From: Nitzschia sp. pyKryTriq1
Lineage: Eukaryota > Bacillariophyta > Bacillariophyceae > Bacillariales > Bacillariaceae
NCBI GenBank assembly: GCA_956465555.1
Contig: OY101126.1
Location: 1-40,000, forward strand
Length of the DNA stretch: 40,000 bases
Direction: 5' to 3'
Shown here: piece by piece, positions 33,909 to 40,000 of the stretch
How the letters are laid out: every line of letters begins with the position of its first letter
How positions within the stretch are numbered: position 1 is the stretch's first letter
Notes under the pieces: generated by a model
The model's database searches: none
Seen by the model: only the letters and a program-made list of their open reading frames with translations
What the model was told of the DNA's origin: nothing
Program-made: the position numbers and the translations under genes

Positions 33909-36758
33909 ATGCCTCCTTCTTTCAGCAGTACACGTACCGGCAGCATTATGGAAGAAGACATGATGCTGTGTAATAGCAGTAGCAGTAGCAGTACTGGTAT
34001 TACCACTACTACTACTAGTACCATTATCAATGCTATGAATCCCCAATGCCCGCCGCAACAGGAACAGGAACAGGAACAGGAACAGGGAGGACACCAGGAA
34101 CAAGAAGAAATAAGTCCAGCATCAGCAGGCCGAACAACAACTCCAAGTCCAGGAGGAGAAAGAGGACCAGATGATGATCAAGGCAGTAGTAGGGGCGACG
34201 AACATTCCGCTCCAGCGCATCAAGCAGCAGCAGCAGCAGGAGCAGCAGCCGAAGCCTCGTCACTCTCATCTTCCAAGAATGATCATATTACTGGAAACCA
34301 GACGAAGGAGAAGACTTCTACAGGTGGTAATAATACTACTAGTACCGGTGGAACAAGACAAAGACGAAGACAAAGTCGACAACAACAACGTCGGAGACCG
34401 GCCGTGCATTGGGGTGTGGCCAAGTTATATCCCATTACTCCCCTATCCGAATTTGCTCCCAGTCGGATACGAGATACATGGTTTCAACCCTCGGAATATG
34501 CCGAAATATCCAATGAAAATAACAAAATGATTGAATGGATCAGCAGCAGCAAGCACAACAACCACAACAACAACAACAACAGTTACAGCAACCACAATGT
34601 TGGAAGCAGTAATGGCAATGGCGAGGATGGTACCGGCGGTACAACTACTCTGGAAGAATCATCATCATCGCCGCCAGCTTCATCATCTCCTACGTCATCA
34701 TCTCCAACTTTATCATCTACTGATACGAATACTGCTGATACTACTAATGCTACGACTACTACAAGAGGATTGGAACACATGACACGAGAAGAAATTACAC
34801 GACGAAAACAGTTGCGGGATGAGGCTGTAGATGCGGTATTGGACGAACAAGATCGACAGTACGAACAAGAACAACGGGCGACTCCGGAAATGGAAAAGGT
34901 GGCATCCGTCTATGCTCCCATTTCCTTACGGGCCTACCAGATTGCCGTACGATTCGGAAAGCAAGATGAACTTGCCGCGCAAGCCATTTATCAACATCAT
35001 CATGATGATCATCATCATCATCATCATGATGAGAATAACAAGAACAACAAGAACAAGAACAACAAGAATGGTAGTGGTGGTGGTGGTAGCCTTCGAGCGC
35101 GAGGACGTCAACAACAACAACGACAACAATCCCACCATCACCAGCACCACCACCAACAACCACAACCACAGAGGATCCAACAAGTTCGCTTTTCTCCACA
35201 GGTTCACGTCCAAACGGGCTTGCCCTTGAACGAATATACTGCGGATGAAATGACTCGTTCATGGTATCACAATGACGATATTCAAGGCTTCAAGATCAAA
35301 AGCAAACAACTCATCAAGACACTTCTCTCGTTACAATCATCAACATCATCATCATCATCCAAAATGATAACAACCACTCCCATTCTTTTGGATGAAAGTG
35401 CCCGAGAAGAAGGTCAGGAGCAGCAGCAGCAACAGCAGCAGCAACAGCAAGGTAGTTCCTTTTGTATTCGAGGCTTGGAACCCTATCTCATCACTTCCAA
35501 AGTCGGTACGCGCAAACAGAATGTCAACAAGACATGGAATGCCGTACTCGATGAACAAGATCGGCAAGACCAACTATTGGGTAGAAGGAACAGCGGCGAC
35601 GGCGACGGCGCAAGTGGAGAAGGGGGACGAAGCGACACTGCAAATGCTGCAAGCAGAAGTACTACTACTAGTAGTACCATGGCGGCTCTGACGGCCCATC
35701 TGGCCCAAGCCTCACGGGAGAGTTCCTTGGAATGTTCCAAGGTCGCCCAACGACTGGCCAAACAAGATGAACGGTTTGTCCGACGATATTTACAAAAGGA
35801 AGTCCAACAATGGAACATCAAGTTTAATAGGTCTTGTGTTGTGGTGCGGCCCAAGAACAAGAAAGAACATTCCAGCAGAGCAGCATCACTTTCACAAGAA
35901 CAAGAACAACAGCAACAGCAGCAACAACAGACAAGACGGGGAAGCAACAGCAATCCTCCTCTCACTTCTACTACTACTAGTAGTACTCGACTCGATTACC
36001 GTCGCGATTCTTTGTCAGTGGCCGGAAGGGGCAAATCTTGTTCTGCCGCAGCTGCAGTTACTAATAGCAACGCCAAACGCGGTGGTGGCAACGATAGCGA
36101 TGACCAAGACGAAGAAAATGACTATGACTATGAAGATGATAAGGTCCCCGCTTGCATTACTACCACCATCGAACTACAAGAACAACGTCAAGACCACCAA
36201 GATACGAAGACTAACAAAAAGACCTCGTCCTCGTCTTGCAAATTGTCTGCCCCCGCCTCTCCTCATCCACTAAAAACACCATCGTCGTCGTGCAACAACG
36301 ACATCATGATTATCAAAGACTCGATCCGAGGACACCACCACAAGCACCACCACGACCACCACCAGCAGCAGCAAACAGCAGTAAGTTCTTTTTCTCACGC
36401 GAGCAGCACCAAACTCCTATTGGCCTCGCTGTCTTCGTTGGATGAACAGGATGTTGTTGATGTTGATGTTGATGGTGGTTTGGAAGTGGAAACGCCACGA
36501 CGCATCGCTCCCACTACTCCCAGCACCACCGCTTCGGAATCATCCTCCACGACTGCTGCTGCTGCTGCTGCTGCTGGAGAAGGATCATCAGTGTTGTTCT
36601 TGTCCTCGAGTGAGAAAGATGAAGGCGACGATAATGACGACGCTGATGACGACGAGAATGACGACGAAGAGGATTCATCGTCGGGAGCCTTTCAAATGCT
36701 CAAGACCATGGCGACGGATACCGCAAAGCATGCCGTTCGTGGAAACACTAACTACTAG
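33909..36758 (+). CDS. RGLE / EQ family protein, member 3, with two tandem modules
   Basis: 949 residues, ATG at 33909, stop TAG at 36756. It carries two copies of the motif set seen in the genes at 21896 and 30681. Module A: VHWGVAKLYPITPLSEF (about 165), WFQPSEY (about 191), TRGLEHM (about 285), AVDAVLDEQDRQ (about 306), and a helix ending in RFGKQDELAAQAIY (about 345). Module B: VRFSPQVHVQTGLPLNEYTADE (about 425), WYHNDDI (about 452), CIRGLE (about 518), WNAVLDEQDRQ (about 542), and RLAKQDERFVRRYL (about 615). A long disordered tail follows, with Gln, Ser/Thr, His and Asp/Glu tracts and RRxS sites (YRRDSL, TRRGS). It lacks the YGYGD and LPG..RRAS parts. No signal peptide or catalytic motif. 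Function unknown. The homopolymers make it much longer than its relatives. Confidence 0.82.
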   Translation: MPPSFSSTRTGSIMEEDMMLCNSSSSSSTGITTTTTSTIINAMNPQCPPQQEQEQEQEQGGHQEQEEISPASAGRTTTPSPGGERGPDDDQGSSRGDEHSAPAHQAAAAAGAAAEASSLSSSKNDHITGNQTKEKTSTGGNNTTSTGGTRQRRRQSRQQQRRRPAVHWGVAKLYPITPLSEFAPSRIRDTWFQPSEYAEISNENNKMIEWISSSKHNNHNNNNNSYSNHNVGSSNGNGEDGTGGTTTLEESSSSPPASSSPTSSSPTLSSTDTNTADTTNATTTTRGLEHMTREEITRRKQLRDEAVDAVLDEQDRQYEQEQRATPEMEKVASVYAPISLRAYQIAVRFGKQDELAAQAIYQHHHDDHHHHHHDENNKNNKNKNNKNGSGGGGSLRARGRQQQQRQQSHHHQHHHQQPQPQRIQQVRFSPQVHVQTGLPLNEYTADEMTRSWYHNDDIQGFKIKSKQLIKTLLSLQSSTSSSSSKMITTTPILLDESAREEGQEQQQQQQQQQQGSSFCIRGLEPYLITSKVGTRKQNVNKTWNAVLDEQDRQDQLLGRRNSGDGDGASGEGGRSDTANAASRSTTTSSTMAALTAHLAQASRESSLECSKVAQRLAKQDERFVRRYLQKEVQQWNIKFNRSCVVVRPKNKKEHSSRAASLSQEQEQQQQQQQQTRRGSNSNPPLTSTTTSSTRLDYRRDSLSVAGRGKSCSAAAAVTNSNAKRGGGNDSDDQDEENDYDYEDDKVPACITTTIELQEQRQDHQDTKTNKKTSSSSCKLSAPASPHPLKTPSSSCNNDIMIIKDSIRGHHHKHHHDHHQQQQTAVSSFSHASSTKLLLASLSSLDEQDVVDVDVDGGLEVETPRRIAPTTPSTTASESSSTTAAAAAAAGEGSSVLFLSSSEKDEGDDNDDADDDENDDEEDSSSGAFQMLKTMATDTAKHAVRGNTNY

Positions 36759-37621
36759 TAGCTAGTAGAATAGAGAGACCTGCTACTAGTAGCTCTACGA
36801 ATAAAGTAGTAGTACGAGTACTCCCACCTCTACTAGTAGTAGTAGCAGTAGGTATCTACTAGAAGAGTAGTAGTAGCATACTCGTACACTCCTACCAGCT
36901 CTCTACTAGTAGTAGAGCTAGTAGCAGAGAGAGGTCGCTCCTTTTCTTGTACAGTACTGCAGGATCTCGATCCTCGAACAATGATGATGATCACGATGAT
37001 CATTTTGGACTCAAGAACGCTAGTAGAGATGCTGCCTGAATATGTTCCTACGAAGAGCTTCTATCAATAATTTCCAGTAAGGAGGCATGATTGTTGGTGG
37101 GGGATGATTGAATATCCATCTACTACTACTCTAGCTAGCTAGCTAGCTAGCTATTAGATGTAGTACCACTCCAGCCAGGAAGAGTCATCATCGTCGGGTA
37201 GTATCCGGTAATAGCTAGTACATGTAAATCAAATGAAATCAAGAAATCGGACGGGATCACTCTCATCAGGACGAATGATCATGCTGTCGTTGTTTTTTCT
37301 TGTTGTTATTGTGACCCGATCATCGTCCATCATGATTGAAATATATATAGTAATGTGTAGTATTAGCAACTTGCCATGTGCATTGTCCTCATTTACTCCT
37401 CCTCCTCCTCGTAGCTAGTAGTAGTAGTAGTAGCGGATCGTCGTGCAAAAAATACTGGTCATCCTCACCATACTACTGGTGAGGAGTATAGTACAAGCGT
37501 AGAAGTACCGACGCCATCACTGCTGCCGGCAGCACGACCAGCGCCATCACTGCCGGCAGCACGACCAGCACCACGACCGCTCGTCTGCTGCTACTACTAC
37601 TACTAGTAGAGACTACTACTA
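36759..37621. other. Convergent intergenic region packed with CTAG palindromes
   Basis: Begins inside the stop context CTACTAGTAGCTAGTAG. From 36759 to 36935 nearly all sequence is CTA/TAG triplets with CTAG centres, able to fold back at many registers. Also present are (CTAG)n at 37131-37153, a 9-bp-stem hairpin TCCTCACCA/TGGTGAGGA at 37462-37485, a 14-bp perfect palindrome TGCTGCCGGCAGCA at 37521-37534, and two GCCATCAC..CAGCACGACCAGC units (37513-37569). No gene is seen. Confidence 0.55.
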
Positions 37622-38570
37622 TTAGTCAAAGTAGACAAGATTCTCCATCATTTCACGAAAGGAGTCGCCCAATTTGGGTTTTCCCTCGGCCGTTGGATGG
37701 AAGAGTGTCGTTGTGGGCGACGTCCCCATGTCCTTTTCTTGATCTTTTGCGGGTTCTTCTTCTTCTTCTTCAGCAGGAGTCGCCGTTGGTTGTACAACCA
37801 CGGGAATCTTCTCGCTAGGCTTGTGAAACTTTCCGTCTTCGCTTCGGTTCCAAGGCCACTATTACGTAGTACAAGTACAAGTACAAGTAGTACGAACAAG
37901 GAACAAGGATAGAAAAGAACAACAGGCAGGGTAGTGAGCAAAGAGATGATGCTGCTGTTACCATCCATGATCCACAAGCAATTCCTAACACTAGTAGTAC
38001 TGGACTTACCGCTCGATCATCCTTGGCACATTCCACGGTAATATCCCACGAACTGAGCAATCCACGAAAATTCTTGGTCTCGGGATCAATGACAATCGCA
38101 TGATGATTTTGATTATGTTCCAGAATCTTGGCCGCTTCATCCCGGCTCATGTGTTCCGTGCAAGTCGCAAGAAGATCTTCCGTCGTCATGATTTCTTTCA
38201 CGGGACGATCCAATAGCAGACCTGCATTGTACGCCTTGACGAGATCTGTTTTAGTTACAATGCCCACTGAAAAAAGAAGAAGAAATGGTAATAGAAGAAG
38301 TATATTAGAAGAAGACGATGACGAAGACGAAGAAAAGAAAGTCATATATTGACATCATTCGCAACCGAGGAGGCGAAAGAAATAAAGATAGAAAGAAAGA
38401 AAGAAAGAACGTGTTACGTACGTACCTGGAATCGGATAGGTACCCAACGCAAGAATGACCACGGCTCCGACTTTGTGTTTGAGCATGAGATCCATGACAT
38501 GACGGATCGTATCCGAAGGTCTGGCCGAAATGACCTGGTCGGCTGGTTTCATAAATCCTCCTACTCTCAT
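37622..38570 (-). CDS. Tandem CBS-domain protein
   Basis: Three exons: 38570-38426, 38266-38010, 37858-37622. Introns of 159 and 151 bp have GTACGT and GTAAGT donors and TTTTTTCAG and AATAG acceptors. The joined protein has 212 residues and ends YFD-TAA. Two CBS motifs form one Bateman module: residues 5-57 (VISARPSDTIRHVMDLML...GAVVIL...GIVTKTDLV) and about 69-125 (PVKEIM, EHMSRDEAAKILEHNQNHHAIVID, FRGLLSSWDITVEC). Such pairs bind adenine nucleotides or S-adenosylmethionine and regulate partners. The spacing between the first strand and GIVTKTDL is typical once intron 1 is removed, which supports the model. The C-terminal 80 residues are acidic, Pro-rich and disordered. No signal peptide is evident (MRVGGFMKPADQV), so cytosolic or mitochondrial, unresolved. 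Stand-alone regulator; the partner is unknown. Confidence 0.88.
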
Positions 38571-39576
38571 GATTGATTGATGGATTGCTTCTTGCTTGAG
38601 TGCTTGCTTGAGTGCTTGCTTGAGTGCTTGCTTGCTGGATGATCTTGTTATTGATTGATATGTGTTACTTGTTGCGTCGACTGCTGAGAGGAGTGTGGCG
38701 TCGTCTCTTCTTCTTGAGGTTTGGGGATTTATTTGTAAACGCTATTATACGATTGCTGAGGGATGTGATGTTGTTGTGATGTTATGATGTCGTCGTTTGA
38801 CACACTTGTGTCATCATCATCTTCACCGACCGCGAACCGCAAAACCAGCGCCGCTGCCGGGTATCCTACAAATGGTAGTCTACTCTAGTAGTAGTAGTAG
38901 TAGATGAGCGAGAATAAGAAGCCTCCCCGCCGTCGACGACGACTCTTCCGTACTACCTCCCCATGAACTACTACTGCTAGCTACTCTACTCTACACGCTA
39001 GCTAGTAGAGTAGTAGAGAGCCAGTAGAGTACTCTACTAGCTACTAGTAGTAGTAGAGAGCCAGTAACCGAGCGACGAATTCGATCGTGATGATGAAGTT
39101 TGTTCGCAACAACAATAGCATTCTCATATCTTGACATTGTGTTCGCATAATAAAAATATCTTCAATCTTCATACCGACCGTACCGACTATCGACCTTCGA
39201 AGAATCATCATCATCATCATCACCTTCTCATACCTGGTATCGTGATGATTGATGATGATGCGACGATCCGATGGACTCCTCTAAGAAAGAATGAGGGGGG
39301 GGGGCGGGTGGAATTTGCAATGCCTGTATCTTCTTTTGCGAAAAATAAAGGAAATTCCTCGGAATTTACGTATGTACTGTAGCACGCAGAACATTCGTCT
39401 TTCTTTTTTTTGCAGAAGAATAATATTATTATGTACCAAAACTTCTTCGTGCGTGCATGCGTGCGTGCGTGTGTTTTCCATACAGTAGACTAAATAATAC
39501 TTCACGTACTGTATTTTGTTCGAAGTAGTAGAAACTTTGAAACAACACAACATGGCGATCATGATCATCATGACTC
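38571..39576. other. Divergent intergenic region
   Basis: 1 kb between the CBS gene and the partial gene at 39577. It holds a 12-bp tandem repeat next to the CBS start, a (TAG)n run at 38886-38902, and a 75-bp cluster of interleaved inverted repeats at 38985-39066 (CTAGCTACTCTACT against AGTAGAGTAGTAGAGAGCC; the block AGAGAGCCAGTA occurs twice, at 39016 and 39055). No gene is seen. Confidence 0.5.
38590..38635. repeat. 12-bp tandem repeat TGCTTGCTTGAG
   Basis: About four units of TGCTTGCTTGAG immediately upstream of the CBS gene start, in its probable 5' untranslated region or promoter. Confidence 0.9.
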
Positions 39577-40000
39577 ATGATGGCGAAAGACAGTATCATC
39601 ATCAATCAAAAGAAAAAGAACCAAACGACGACTACGACGACGACAAAGGAGCCTGCCCAGACGACGACTTCAAAGGCGGCGAAGATCATCATGGCACGGC
39701 AAGAAAATGCTGCTGCTACTACTACTACTAGTAGCAAATTAACAACCACAACCACAACCACAACTACCATCGATGATGACAATGATGATAATAATGTTGA
39801 TGAGGAGGAGGAGGATTCTTCTTCTGCGGTAGTAGTAGCAGTATTTCAGGGGGGAACGTCGTCGTCACCGTACGAAGATGCAGAGAACCATGCCGAGGTG
39901 GGAGAACCTTTGTGGGAAGAATTTCAAGCCTTGCTGACGCCCGCTCCAGCCCCATCACCATCACCCGGCGACGACGATGACAAGGAAGAAGAAGACGAGT
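39577..40000 (+). CDS. Partial acidic low-complexity protein, cut by window end
   Basis: An open frame begins at the ATG pair 39577-39582, after an in-frame TGA at 39571-39573, and runs without a stop to the last base (141 codons). The N-terminus is Lys/Thr/Gln-rich (MMAKDSIIINQKKKNQ, poly-Thr). It is followed by an Asp/Asn/Glu stretch, the more complex segment VVVAVFQGGTSSSPYED and GEPLWEEFQALLTPAPAPSP, then another acidic run. The GEPLWEEFQALL segment looks like an amphipathic helix and is the best sign of real coding. No family is recognised and the 3' part lies outside the window. The minus strand of this stretch has only short frames. Confidence 0.55.
   Translation, partial: MMAKDSIIINQKKKNQTTTTTTTKEPAQTTTSKAAKIIMARQENAAATTTTSSKLTTTTTTTTTIDDDNDDNNVDEEEEDSSSAVVVAVFQGGTSSSPYEDAENHAEVGEPLWEEFQALLTPAPAPSPSPGDDDDKEEEDE

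Overview
The window is the left end of a chromosome or full-length contig from a eukaryote, most likely a diatom (stramenopile). It opens with about 830 bp of (CCCCAA)n telomere, passes through some 2.5 kb of subtelomeric repeats, and then carries twelve convincing protein genes on both strands. Evidence for a eukaryote is the telomere, short introns with GTGAGT, GTAAGT or GTACGT donors and AG acceptors, secreted proteins with Pro/Thr-rich linkers, and long homopolymeric Ser/Thr/Gln/Asp tracts. TAA and TAG are used as stops, so a ciliate code is excluded although TTGGGG is the Tetrahymena telomere unit. The diatom assignment rests on the style of several proteins (an expanded YGYGD / RGLE / EQ family, a membrane RING protein with a WLITK / VQPHD hinge, multi-domain S1 proteases). 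It is an inference.

Layout: 1-830 telomere; 831-2394 subtelomeric repeats, including a perfect 225-bp duplication; 2395-2738 an exon-like gene remnant; 3353-4084 a small secretory or plastid-targeted protein of unknown role; 4354-6825 (-) a Golgi-type protein with a polysaccharide pyruvyl transferase domain; 7706-10408 (+) a disordered/coiled-coil protein; 10549-12228 (-) a tropomodulin-like LRR protein; 12608-14828 (-) a four-exon S1 serine protease with a C-terminal extra domain and tail anchor; 17112-18902 (-) a secreted protein with two near-identical 205-residue repeats; 20180-21229 (+) a DUF3054-like membrane protein; 21896-23020 (-), 30681-32150 (-) and 33909-36758 (+) three members of one uncharacterised family; 24436-26834 (-) a two-exon membrane RING-H2 E3 ligase; 37622-38570 (-) a three-exon tandem CBS protein; and 39577-40000 (+) the start of an acidic low-complexity protein cut by the window edge.

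The genes do not form an operon or an obvious pathway. The strongest unexplained signal is the three-gene, four-module family between 21.9 and 36.8 kb. It shares an ordered set of motifs (YGYGD..PD, LPG..PV.RRAS.TF, WF...[ED]Y, [CT].RGLE, [VL]L.[EQ]Q..Q, and a C-terminal helix), many RRxS phosphosite-like motifs, and in two members an RRxS[LM] C-terminus. Other notable items are a 25-bp tandem duplication that appears to have truncated the RING gene, telomere-like GGGGTT sequence used as coding sequence for a Pro-Thr linker, and CTAG-centred palindromes crowding the gene flanks.
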